Assembly (NCBI GenBank): GCA_044464175.1
Contig: JBIQLO010000012.1
Coordinates: 1 to 33,807 of the forward strand
From: JBIQLO01 sp044464175
GTDB taxonomy: Bacteria > Planctomycetota > Phycisphaerae > Tepidisphaerales > Tepidisphaeraceae
Reading direction: 5' to 3'
Length of the DNA stretch: 33,807 nt
Under the pieces are notes generated by a model. It made no database searches and was not told the origin of the DNA. It saw nothing but the letters and a program-made list of their open reading frames with translations. Of this stretch, positions 7,660 through 14,977 are shown in pieces (position 1 is the first letter of the stretch; the number at the start of each line of letters is the position of its first letter). A program made the position numbers and the translations under genes.

Positions 7660-8733
7660 ATGACCCGAACCATTGCGATAGCGGGACTGGGGGCGGCGGC
7701 GCGGGAGATTCACCTGCCGGCTTATGCCAAGGTGGCCGATTTGAAGGTGGTCGGCGGCTTCGATCCGGCGCCGCCGCCGGGCCGGACGTTTCCCTTTCCG
7801 CTGTTTGACTCGCTGGGCAAGATGATCGAGGCAACCCACCCGGACATCGTGGCCGTGGTGACGCCGACGACGTTTCACCACGAGTTGACGGCCGGGGCGC
7901 TGCGGGCGGGATGCCACGTGCTGTGTGAAAAGCCGTTCATGAGCAACATGGAGGAGGCGGACGCCATCTGCCAGTTGGCCGGGGAGGTGGGACGGCAGGT
8001 GGTGGTGAATAACCAATACCGGTTCATGAAGATTCACCAGGCGGCCAAGGCACAGATCGGCTCGGAACAATTCGGGCAACTGCTGTTCATGAACGCACAG
8101 CAGACCTTCTTCACCTCCGAAAAGACAGAGGCCGGATGGCGGGGAAAAGACCCACAGCGGACGTGCAAGGAGTTCGGGATCCACGTACTGGACTTGGCGC
8201 GATTCTTCTTTGATGAGGACCCGACATCGATCCGGGCGCGGATGCCTAAGCCGGGCGGCGCGGGAGGACCGGACCATTTGAACCTGATCGAACTGGAATT
8301 TTCGGGGGACCGGGTGGCCCATATTACGCTGGACCGGCTGTCGCGCGGGCCGCACCGGTATCTGGACCTGCGTCTGGACGGGTCGGCCGGGTGCGTGCAG
8401 ACGCACCTGGGGGGCGAGATGGAATTCGCCTGCGGCGTGCGCGGAGGGACGCGGCGGCCGTATGCGAATCTGAGCCTGGCGGCCGGAGGGTGGGCGCGTC
8501 TCTACAGCGGGGAGCAATACGAGAAGCTGGCGACGGATGCGCTGGACCTGTTCGCCGACGCCACCGGGCGGCTGGTGCGGGCGTTCCTGGAGGCGCTGGA
8601 CACCAATACGCCTCCCCCCTGCCGGGCAGAGGACAACCGGCGGACGCTGGCGCTGATGCTGGCGGCGTATGAATCGGCCGAGCGCGGTCAAGCCATCGAC
8701 ATGAATTACGAACTGGCCGGCAGCAGCCGGTAG
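7660..8733 (+). CDS. Gfo/Idh/MocA family oxidoreductase
   Basis: A 357-residue NAD(P)-dependent dehydrogenase of the glucose-fructose oxidoreductase type. The Rossmann fold opens with IAIAGLGAAAREIHLPAYA, where the third fingerprint glycine is replaced by alanine. The family motif EKPF is at 90-93, and the C-terminal domain carries EFGIHVLDLARFF, with a candidate catalytic His. The substrate is not clear; sugars, inositols or sugar nucleotides are usual. ATG 7660 has no Shine-Dalgarno sequence but has TACCTT (7646-7651) 8 nt upstream. It is the first of three same-strand genes and diverges from rarA. Confidence 0.85.
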   Translation: MTRTIAIAGLGAAAREIHLPAYAKVADLKVVGGFDPAPPPGRTFPFPLFDSLGKMIEATHPDIVAVVTPTTFHHELTAGALRAGCHVLCEKPFMSNMEEADAICQLAGEVGRQVVVNNQYRFMKIHQAAKAQIGSEQFGQLLFMNAQQTFFTSEKTEAGWRGKDPQRTCKEFGIHVLDLARFFFDEDPTSIRARMPKPGGAGGPDHLNLIELEFSGDRVAHITLDRLSRGPHRYLDLRLDGSAGCVQTHLGGEMEFACGVRGGTRRPYANLSLAAGGWARLYSGEQYEKLATDALDLFADATGRLVRAFLEALDTNTPPPCRAEDNRRTLALMLAAYESAERGQAIDMNYELAGSSR

Positions 8734-8757
8734 TGGGCCGGCACACGAGGAGAGCCA

Positions 8758-9759
8758 ATGCGCATCACGATCGTCGGCGCGGGGTTGATGGGGCGGTGGC
8801 ATGCCTACTATGCCCGCCGGGCTGGGGCGACGGTGGCGGCGGTGGTGGATGCCCGGACCGACGTCGGGACGGATCTGGCGCGCCGCTGTGGGGGAGCGGC
8901 GGTGTTTGAGCGTCTGGAGGAAGCGTTGGAGCGGGTGGAGTCGGATGCGGTGCATGTCTGCACCCCCCTGCCGAGCCACACGTTGCTGGCCCAGACCGCG
9001 CTGCGGGCCGGACGCCATGTGCTGATGGAAAAGCCGCTGGCCCCCAGTCTTGGTCAGACCCTTGAATTATTGGAACTTGCCGGCCGGCAGCAGCGCATGC
9101 TGGTTCCGGTGCATCAGTTTCCCTTCCAGTCCGGCTTTGCCTCCCTGCTGCGGCACCGGCAGCGGCTGGGGGAACTGGTTCGCGTGGAGTTTCACACGTG
9201 CTCGGCCGGCGGACAGGGGCAATCGCCGCAACGACGGCGGGAAATTCTGTGGGAAATCCTGCCCCACCCGTTTTCGCTGATGCGCCGGCTGCTGGGGCGG
9301 GAGTTAAGCAAGCTGACGTGGGAGGCGATATATTCCAGTGAGGATGAATTGATTCTGGGCTCGGTGAGCGGGCGGACATGCCTGTCCGTGGTTGTCAGCC
9401 TGCGCGGACGGCCGACGCGCAATGAACTGTGCGTAATCGGCGAGGAGGCAAGTGCTTCGCTGGATCTATTTCATGGCTTTTGCCTCTGGGAGCCTGGAAA
9501 GGTGGGACGGGCGGCCAAGGCGTTGCGGCCGGTGCGGCTGGGGGCGGGACTATTGGGCCGGGCCGTGTTGAACCTGGGAGGACGGGCAATCCGGCGGCAG
9601 CCGGCTTACCCGGGATTGTACGAATTAATAGTCGGTTTTCGCCGGGCGGTGGATTACAATGCCCCCAGCCCGATCCCGGCCGACGAATCGGCCGACGTGG
9701 CCCGCTGCCTGGAACCCTGGCGAATGCTGGCGCCCGAGACGATGGCGAGAGGTGTATGA
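8758..9759 (+). CDS. Gfo/Idh/MocA family oxidoreductase (second)
   Basis: A 333-residue dehydrogenase of the same superfamily as its neighbour but not a recent copy. The nucleotide-binding motif is intact (ITIVGAGLMGRWHA, G7-x-G9-x2-G12), the EKPL motif is at 91-94, and ILPHPFSLMRRLLG supplies a candidate catalytic His. AGGAG precedes ATG 8758. The stop overlaps the next start (ATGA, 9756-9759). The pairing of two such enzymes with a GT-C-like membrane protein suggests making or altering a sugar for a surface glycan, but this is inference from context. Confidence 0.83.
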   Translation: MRITIVGAGLMGRWHAYYARRAGATVAAVVDARTDVGTDLARRCGGAAVFERLEEALERVESDAVHVCTPLPSHTLLAQTALRAGRHVLMEKPLAPSLGQTLELLELAGRQQRMLVPVHQFPFQSGFASLLRHRQRLGELVRVEFHTCSAGGQGQSPQRRREILWEILPHPFSLMRRLLGRELSKLTWEAIYSSEDELILGSVSGRTCLSVVVSLRGRPTRNELCVIGEEASASLDLFHGFCLWEPGKVGRAAKALRPVRLGAGLLGRAVLNLGGRAIRRQPAYPGLYELIVGFRRAVDYNAPSPIPADESADVARCLEPWRMLAPETMARGV

Positions 9760-11210
9760 ATCCGGTTGATTCCTCTAATGCGTCCGCGCTGATCGGCGCG
9801 CCGGTTCGCCCGGCCCGTTGGGCCTGGGCCACTCCCCATGCGCGCTATCGCCTGTATCTGGCGATTGCAGGTCTGCTGTTTGTGGCGGCCTATCTCGCGC
9901 TGGCCGGCAAGGCGCTGCGCAACGGCGAGCCGGTGGACCTGCTGATCAATGACGCCCCCGGCTACTACGCCTACCTCCCCTCGGTGCTGCTGGACCACGA
10001 CCTGGATTTCCGCAATCAGGTATGGAATCAGTTTCAGGGGGAGGCCCAGAAGATCGGTCCCAGCTACTTGAAGCCGCGCTGGCCGATTGGGGTGGCGATC
10101 ACGCTGGTGCCCCCCTTCCTGGCCGCCCATGGGGTGTCGCGGGTTTTGTATGCCACCACGGGGAGCGGGTATTTCCTGCCCAACGGCTATTCGGTGCTGT
10201 ATCAGCCGATCTGCTGCGCATATGTGCTGCTGCTGGCGTTTGTCACGATGGTGCTGGCGGATCGGCTGCTGACCGAGCGATTCCGCATCAGCGGCACGGC
10301 GACGTTCCTGGCGGTGGTGTCGTATTGGCTGGGCACGCACTATCTCTGGTACTGCTTCCGCGAGCCATTCATGGCACACATCGTCAGCGGCTTCTGGGTG
10401 GCGGCGGTGGTGTACATCATCCATCGCCTGCTTAGGAAGCTGGAAGAGGGGCAGTTGAGCGGCGGGATGCTTCTGCTGCTGGCATGGTGCACGTCGATGG
10501 CGCTGGTCTGCCGCCTGACCAATGCGGTGCTGTTTCCCCTATTTCTCTATCTGCTTTATGCCATCTTCCGGGCCAAGGCGGGCGGGCGGTTTTTCAAATG
10601 GCTGCCGATCGCGCTGATCGGATTGCTGCCTCTTCTGTTACAGGCGGGGAGCTGGTACGCGATCAAAGGGGACGCCACGCCGGGGTCGGTGCAGCAGGTG
10701 GGGTATGAGAAGCAGGAAGGGTTCCTTTACTGGAATCAGCCGCGTTTGTGGCAGACGCTCTTTTCCTCACGGCACGGATTGATGTTCTGGGCGCCGCTGC
10801 TGGTGCTGTCGGCACTGGGGGTGGGGTTGTACCTGATCAAGGGGCCGCCGGGCGACGGGGCTGAGCTCAAGGATCGGGATGCGCCCGGTCGCCGGGACCC
10901 ACTGCTGATCGGATTGATCCTGGCCGCGCTGCTGCTGTGGTATCTGAACAGCGCCTGGGGGGCGTGGTGGTTCGGATCGGCCGTGGGCGGGCGGGCGTTT
11001 CTGGGGATGACGATCCTGTTTCTGCTGGGGCTGGGGTTCTGCTACGAATTTGCCCGGCGCGGGGGGCTCTTCTGGCGGCGGCTGACCTTCGCGGCGGCGA
11101 TCCTGGGCATCGCCGTTGCCTGGGGGCTGATGCTGCTGCGGATGGCCAACCGCATTCCCAAGGACGGCTATATCTTCGAACAGAAAAGCTCCCTCGTCGT
11201 GGAAGGATAG
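9756..11210 (+). CDS. Polytopic membrane protein, GT-C glycosyltransferase-like
   Basis: A 484-residue protein with about ten hydrophobic helices. The first external loop carries acidic residues (INDAPGYYAYLPSVLLDHDLDF), and a later loop reads YLNSAWGAWWFGSAVGGRAF, resembling the W-x2-W-x-G-x(n)-G-x-R pattern of membrane glycosyltransferases of the GT-C fold (GT39/GT83-like). Such enzymes move sugars from polyprenyl-phosphate donors on the outer face of the inner membrane. ATG 9756 overlaps the stop of the oxidoreductase gene, so an earlier start in the longer frame is unlikely. Function beyond the fold is not proven. Confidence 0.65.
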   Translation: MNPVDSSNASALIGAPVRPARWAWATPHARYRLYLAIAGLLFVAAYLALAGKALRNGEPVDLLINDAPGYYAYLPSVLLDHDLDFRNQVWNQFQGEAQKIGPSYLKPRWPIGVAITLVPPFLAAHGVSRVLYATTGSGYFLPNGYSVLYQPICCAYVLLLAFVTMVLADRLLTERFRISGTATFLAVVSYWLGTHYLWYCFREPFMAHIVSGFWVAAVVYIIHRLLRKLEEGQLSGGMLLLLAWCTSMALVCRLTNAVLFPLFLYLLYAIFRAKAGGRFFKWLPIALIGLLPLLLQAGSWYAIKGDATPGSVQQVGYEKQEGFLYWNQPRLWQTLFSSRHGLMFWAPLLVLSALGVGLYLIKGPPGDGAELKDRDAPGRRDPLLIGLILAALLLWYLNSAWGAWWFGSAVGGRAFLGMTILFLLGLGFCYEFARRGGLFWRRLTFAAAILGIAVAWGLMLLRMANRIPKDGYIFEQKSSLVVEG

Positions 11211-11226
11211 CCGGGCGGGGATTGCC

Positions 11227-12522
11227 TCACGGGGTCAGGCGTTCCAAGCCACCCATGAAGGGGCGCAATGCCGGGGGAATCGTCACCGAGCCGTCTTCGT
11301 TCTGGTGGTTTTCCAGCAACGGGATGAGGATGCGCGGGCTGGCGACGACAGTATTGTTGAGGGTGTGGCAGAAGCGCACCTTTCCTTTCTCATCTTTGTA
11401 GCGCAGGTTGAGGCGTCGGGCCTGGAATTCATAGAGGCGGCTGGCCGAGTGCGTCTCGCCGTACCCGCTGTCGGGTTTGCCGGCTTCGGCCCGGCTGGGC
11501 ATCCAGGTTTCGATGTCGAGCATGGCGGCATTCTTGACGCCGATATCGCCGGTGCAGCAGCGGATGACGCGATAGGGCAATTCCAGCCGCTTAAGCAGTT
11601 CCTCGCTGTAGGAGAGCATCTCGGCATGCCAGCGTTTGCTCTCTTCGACATCGTTGCGGCAGATGATGACCTGCTCGCACTTGTCGAACTGGTGGACGCG
11701 GTATAGGCCGGCGGTGTCCTTGCCGTAGGTGCCGGCCTCGCGGCGGAAGCAGGTGCTGACGGCGGTGTACTTCCTGGGCAGGTCCGCCTCGGAGAGAATT
11801 TCATCCATGTGGAACGCCGTCAGGCCGACCTCGGCGGTGCCGGTGAGGAACAGCTCATCTTGGGTGACATGGTAGGTCTGCTCGCGCCCGGCCGGGAAGA
11901 AGCCGGTGCCCTGCATGGCGACCTCGCGCACCAGGACGGGGACGTTGAGGAGGGTGAAGCCCTGTTCATTGACCATCATCGAGAGGGCCAGTTGCAGGAC
12001 GGCGTTGTGGAGTTGCGCGCCGGCGCCGGTGAGGTAATAGGAGCGGGAGCCGGCGAGGCGGACGCCGCGGGCGAAGTCGAACAGATGCAGCGACTCGCCC
12101 AGCTCGATGTGGGTTTTGGGCTTGAAGGAAAACTGCCGGGGAGCGCCGACCTTGCGATCGACGACGTTGTCGGCGGCATCCCTGCCGACGGGGACCTCCT
12201 CATCCGGGGGCTGGGGGATGTGGAGCAGGAGGGGCAGCAGCTGCTCCTGGGCCTGTCGGGCGGCCTCCTGCGCTTCGGCCAGCTGGGGCTTGAAGGCGGC
12301 GGCCTGGGTTTTGAGGGCGTCGCGCTGGGCGGGGTCTTTGGTCTTGCCGATCTGCTGGGAGAGGCGGTTCTGCTCGGCTTTGAGGGTTTCGTAGCGGCGC
12401 TGGGCGGCGGAAAGGGTTTCATCGAGGCGCAGGACGGCGTCGATGTCGGCGGGGATGTTTTTCAATTCCGCGCCGCGGCGGTATTTGTCGGGGTTGTCGC
12501 GCAGGTCTTTGAGGTCAATCAT
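11227..12522 (-). CDS. serS: Seryl-tRNA synthetase
   Basis: A 431-residue class II aminoacyl-tRNA synthetase that charges tRNA-Ser and tRNA-Sec. The N-terminus is MIDLKDLRDNPDKYRRG with a long coiled-coil arm (about 30-100). The core has TGTAEVGLTAFHMDEIL, motif 2 (STCFRREAGTYGKDTAGLYR, then VHQFDKCE) and motif 3 (LPLLENHQNEDGSVTIPPALRPF-like, here starting LIPLLENHQ). The usual EISSCSNC-DFQARR stretch reads ETHSASRLYEFQARR, without its cysteines. It ends 16 nt from the convergent GT-C-like gene. It has no Shine-Dalgarno sequence; TACTAT lies 8 nt before the ATG. Confidence 0.97.
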   Translation of the reverse strand: MIDLKDLRDNPDKYRRGAELKNIPADIDAVLRLDETLSAAQRRYETLKAEQNRLSQQIGKTKDPAQRDALKTQAAAFKPQLAEAQEAARQAQEQLLPLLLHIPQPPDEEVPVGRDAADNVVDRKVGAPRQFSFKPKTHIELGESLHLFDFARGVRLAGSRSYYLTGAGAQLHNAVLQLALSMMVNEQGFTLLNVPVLVREVAMQGTGFFPAGREQTYHVTQDELFLTGTAEVGLTAFHMDEILSEADLPRKYTAVSTCFRREAGTYGKDTAGLYRVHQFDKCEQVIICRNDVEESKRWHAEMLSYSEELLKRLELPYRVIRCCTGDIGVKNAAMLDIETWMPSRAEAGKPDSGYGETHSASRLYEFQARRLNLRYKDEKGKVRFCHTLNNTVVASPRILIPLLENHQNEDGSVTIPPALRPFMGGLERLTP

Positions 12523-12530
12523 GGGGGATC

Positions 12531-12559
12531 ATAGTAGGAAAAAATGGGTTCGTTTGGAA
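12531..12559 (-). promoter_or_regulatory. serS promoter, apparently giving a leaderless mRNA
   Basis: Minus strand: TTCCAA (12559-12554), 17 nt, TACTAT (12536-12531), then 8 nt to ATG 12522. TACTAT is the same -10 hexamer seen for the Rrf2 and arsR genes. Confidence 0.55.
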
Positions 12560-12650
12560 ATCGGGGAATTGGGTTCGCGGGGGGTCAACCTTCGTTTTTG
12601 AGCCGGGAAGGGGAAATATAGGTGGAGGCAAATGGGTGCGATTGGGTTCG
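12543..12650. repeat. ATTGGGTTCG words around the serS promoter
   Basis: ATTGGGTTCG occurs at 12568-12577 and 12641-12650, with a one-mismatch copy (AATGGGTTCG) at 12543-12552. It is the reverse complement of CGAACCCAAT at 22-56. One copy falls in the last codons of the upstream gene and sets its C-terminal residues (DERTQSHPF). Confidence 0.5.
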
Positions 12651-13385
12651 TTCGTCGACAAAGGCCTTTGGGGGAGGGAGATGTTCCAGGGGGAGGGGTT
12701 CGGTGCCATTGGCTTCGCGGAAGAGGCGGAGGAGACGGATGAAGGCATTTTCGACGCTGCGCTCATAGCGGTTGAGCAGGAGAAATCCGTTGGTGGGATC
12801 GTCACTGCATCGTTGGGCAATGAGATCGGGGGCGTTGATGGGGCCGGTTTGAGGAACGCGGGCGCGTTCGCATTCAAAGATTTTGGCCTGGGCTTCGGGG
12901 AAGCGCCGGAGTCGCCAGGCGAGGTTGACGATGTGGGGAAACAGGCAGCGCTGGAGGATGTTTCGGGGTTGGAGGGTGTTTTGGAGTTCCTGGCGGAAGG
13001 TGTCGAAGGTGGCGGGGCATTCTTCGGGAATGCAGGGGTAGTACTCGGCGATGCGCAGGCCGTGTTTGAAGGCATTGCGACTGGCGCGGGCCTTCCCAGC
13101 GAGGGTGCGCGGGCCGGTGGATTTAAGGGCATTGCGACGGTTGGCGGCGAGTTGTTTGGCGGAGATGGGCCGGCGTTGGGGCGCGGGGGCCAGGGCTGCG
13201 GTTTCAGGGAGTTGGGCCGAGACGGACAGCGTGAGCGGTTGTTCCATCTCGGGGGGGATGACCGGCGCGAGGCTTGGCGCAGGGGATTGGGCCGGTGGGG
13301 GCACCGTCGGAACGGTTTGATCTTCGGCCGGGAGACCGACAGGCTGGAAGCCTGTCCTACGGGATTGCTCGGTTGTATCGCTCAT
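12585..13385 (-). CDS. Planctomycete-type hypothetical protein with ANRRNALKSTGPRT motif
   Basis: A 266-residue protein of unknown function. Its core opens with ISAKQLAANRRNALKSTGPR and continues TLAGKARASRNAFKHGLR, a recurrent motif of uncharacterised planctomycete and acidobacterial proteins, followed by a helical region (FDTFRQELQNTL, IVNLAWRLRRFPEA, FLLLNRYERSVENAFIRLLRLF). ATG 13385 has a strong GGAGGT ribosome site. The first 60 residues are Pro/Thr-rich and include RRTGFQPVGLP, encoded by a REP-like palindrome. The last residues are encoded by another repeat word. The core may be nucleic-acid-associated, but nothing shows it. Confidence 0.6.
   Translation of the reverse strand: MSDTTEQSRRTGFQPVGLPAEDQTVPTVPPPAQSPAPSLAPVIPPEMEQPLTLSVSAQLPETAALAPAPQRRPISAKQLAANRRNALKSTGPRTLAGKARASRNAFKHGLRIAEYYPCIPEECPATFDTFRQELQNTLQPRNILQRCLFPHIVNLAWRLRRFPEAQAKIFECERARVPQTGPINAPDLIAQRCSDDPTNGFLLLNRYERSVENAFIRLLRLFREANGTEPLPLEHLPPPKAFVDERTQSHPFASTYISPSRLKNEG
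13338..13356. repeat. REP-like palindrome inside a coding region
   Basis: GACAGGCT-GGA-AGCCTGTC is a perfect 8-bp stem with a 3-nt loop. On the coding (minus) strand it encodes TGFQPV. From memory, peptides such as RRTGFQPV recur in unrelated planctomycete proteins, suggesting a mobile or dispersed palindrome that tolerates insertion in frame. Confidence 0.6.
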
Positions 13386-13411
13386 CAGTTTGCACCTCCG
13401 TATTACGGGAG

Positions 13412-13553
13412 GCGCTGCGCGTTTTGGCGACGAAATGCGCAGCGCGATTTTCAAAAACCGCGTTTTTGAGCGAGCAGGGGCGAAAAAATTTTTTGTTTTT
13501 TGAGTTTTTCCGTTTTTTTGCGCTGCGCGTTTTGGCGCCAAAACGCGCAGCGC
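13412..13553. repeat. Two near-identical 34-nt palindromes with a third hairpin between
   Basis: 13520-13553 is a perfect 34-nt palindrome (half GCGCTGCGCGTTTTGGC). 13412-13445 is a direct copy that differs at 3 of 34 positions, all in its second half, so it is an imperfect palindrome. Between them, TCAAAAAC-CGC-GTTTTTGA (13451-13469) is a third perfect hairpin, followed by a T-rich run (13485-13519). The 368-nt gap 13386-13753 holds this cluster, the rpsG terminator and otherwise GC-rich sequence with no gene seen. It resembles a REP/BIME-type intergenic mosaic. Confidence 0.8.
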
Positions 13554-13690
13554 CAGGCATTTTCCAGCGCGGGGTCATAACCGAAAGGCGCCCGCGTCCA
13601 GCGGCGGGCCTGCCCCCTGCCCGCCCAATGAAGGGGGCGGTTTCCTTTCCCAGGGAAGGGGCGGCGATCGGCGCGGGCGGGGAAAAACGA

Positions 13691-13724
13691 AAAATGGAAA
13701 ATGGATTGCTCCATTTTCCATTTT
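13691..13724 (-). terminator. rpsG terminator
   Basis: AAAATGGAAAATGG (13691-13704) pairs perfectly with 13711-13724 (14 bp, loop ATTGCT). On the minus strand it is followed by a T-rich tail (13682-13690, A-rich on plus). It lies 30 nt after the rpsG stop codon. Confidence 0.75.
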
Positions 13725-13753
13725 CCATTTCAGATTCACCGCGTTGGCTCGCC

Positions 13754-14230
13754 TTACCAGGCGAAGTGGGCGAAGGCCTTGTTGGCTTCGGCCATGCGGT
13801 GGGTGTTTTCGCGGGTGGAGATGGCTTTGCCTTCCTTGCGGTAGGCGCCCATCAGTTCATCGGCCAGACGGCGGCTCATGGGCCGGCCGCCGGAATCGCG
13901 GCAGGCGGCCAGAATCCAGCGGAAGGCCAGAGACTGCTGGCGGTGCTTATTGACCTGCATGGGGACCTGGTAGTTGGCCCCGCCGACGCGCCGGGAACGA
14001 ACCTCGACGTAGGGTTTGACGTTGCTGATGGCGGTTTCGAAGACCTCCAGCGGGGGAACATCCTTCATCTTCTTGGTGATCTCCTCCATCGCCTCGTAGA
14101 AGATGCGCTGGGCGACGGCCTTTTTGCCATCCCACATGAGACAGTTGATGAACTTGCTGACCAGCTTGCTGTTGAAGCGGGGGTCAGGCTTGAGGTTCTC
14201 TTTGCTGGCGGTGAATTTCTTGAATGCCAT
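13754..14230 (-). CDS. rpsG: Small ribosomal subunit protein uS7
   Basis: A 158-residue primary binding protein of the 16S rRNA 3' domain. Family sequence is clear: DPRFNSKLVSKFINCLMWDG, KKAVAQRIFYEAME, PLEVFETAISNVKPYVEVRS, RRVGGANYQVPMQVN and SLAFRWILAACRDSGGRPM. Length is normal. No Shine-Dalgarno sequence precedes ATG 14230. The gene follows rpsL with one small membrane ORF between, and a terminator comes straight after, so fusA and tuf are not linked downstream as in the classical str operon. Confidence 0.97.
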   Translation of the reverse strand: MAFKKFTASKENLKPDPRFNSKLVSKFINCLMWDGKKAVAQRIFYEAMEEITKKMKDVPPLEVFETAISNVKPYVEVRSRRVGGANYQVPMQVNKHRQQSLAFRWILAACRDSGGRPMSRRLADELMGAYRKEGKAISTRENTHRMAEANKAFAHFAW

Positions 14231-14278
14231 GGTGTTGCTTTTGGTCTAAAACGATAAATTTCCAGGGTCGGTGTCTTT

Positions 14279-14401
14279 CTATCGCCTCAGCCACCAGATG
14301 AAGGCGGCGATGAGGAGAAGGATGATCAGAATACTGCCGACCACGCTGCGAAGGCCGCTTTCCAAGCCGACTTGGTCGGCCGCGGCAATCCAGTGCGTCA
14401 T
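14279..14401 (-). CDS. 40-residue membrane peptide between rpsL and rpsG
   Basis: ATG 14401 opens a 40-residue frame: MTHWIAAADQVGLESGLRSV, then VGSILIILLLIAAFIWWLRR. That is a polar N-terminus, one strong transmembrane helix (about 20-37) and a basic end that predicts the C-terminus stays in the cytoplasm. A GGGAG lies 9 nt before the ATG and a closer GGAG 2 nt before. It fills most of the rpsL-rpsG gap (20 nt after rpsL, 48 nt before rpsG), so it should be co-transcribed with them. No family is recognised. Confidence 0.55.
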   Translation of the reverse strand: MTHWIAAADQVGLESGLRSVVGSILIILLLIAAFIWWLRR

Positions 14402-14421
14402 TTCTCCGTGCTCCCGATGCC

Positions 14422-14793
14422 TCACTTGCTCTTTTTCGCGCCGTATTTGCTTCGGCCGCGCTTTCGTCCGTCGACGCCCAGTGCGTCAAGTGTTCCACGG
14501 ACGATATGATAGCGGACGCCCGGCAAGTCACGGACGCGGCCGCCCCGGACCAGCACGATGCTGTGTTCCTGAAGGTTATGCTCCTCGCCGGGAATGTAGG
14601 CGGTGACTTCCTTCCCGTTGCTGAGGCGGACACGGGCGATTTTGCGAAGGGCCGAGTTGGGCTTCTTCGGGGTCATGGTCTTGACCTGCAGGCAGACCCC
14701 GCGTTTTTGGGGGCAGGCGTCAATGTCCTTGACCTTGTTGATCTTCGCCAGTGCGCGGCGAGGCTTCTTAATCAGTTGGTTAATCGTCGGCAT
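14422..14793 (-). CDS. rpsL: Small ribosomal subunit protein uS12
   Basis: A 123-residue decoding-centre protein. Hallmarks are MPTINQLIKKPR, ACPQKRGVC, TPKKPNSALRK, EEHNLQEHSIVLVRGGRV and DLPGVRYHIVRG. Residue 43 is the usual Lys, but residue 88 is Arg (RGGRV-R-DLPG, codon CGT at 14532-14530), where most bacteria have Lys. AAGGA precedes ATG 14793. The promoter at 14858-14885 would drive rpsL, the small ORF and rpsG. Confidence 0.97.
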   Translation of the reverse strand: MPTINQLIKKPRRALAKINKVKDIDACPQKRGVCLQVKTMTPKKPNSALRKIARVRLSNGKEVTAYIPGEEHNLQEHSIVLVRGGRVRDLPGVRYHIVRGTLDALGVDGRKRGRSKYGAKKSK

Positions 14794-14857
14794 ACGCTTC
14801 CTTTAAGGCACGGCAGGACCATCGCCGGCCGGGCAGTCGAAACATCGAAGTTGGACA

Positions 14858-14885
14858 AGTATAGCGATCCACCTCCGACACGCAA
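14858..14885 (-). promoter_or_regulatory. rpsL operon promoter
   Basis: Minus strand: TTGCGT (14885-14880), 16 nt, TATACT (14863-14858). The start would lie near 14851, giving a leader of about 58 nt that contains the AAGGA ribosome site. Related words TTGGACAAGT (14851) and TTGGGACAAGT (14890) flank the promoter. Confidence 0.55.
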
Positions 14886-14977
14886 GTCGTTGGGACAAGT
14901 CGAGAATTCGGTGAAAACCCCCGCCCTAACCCTCCCCGGCGTAACGGCGGAGGGAACAAGGGTCCCTTGAGGTTCGG

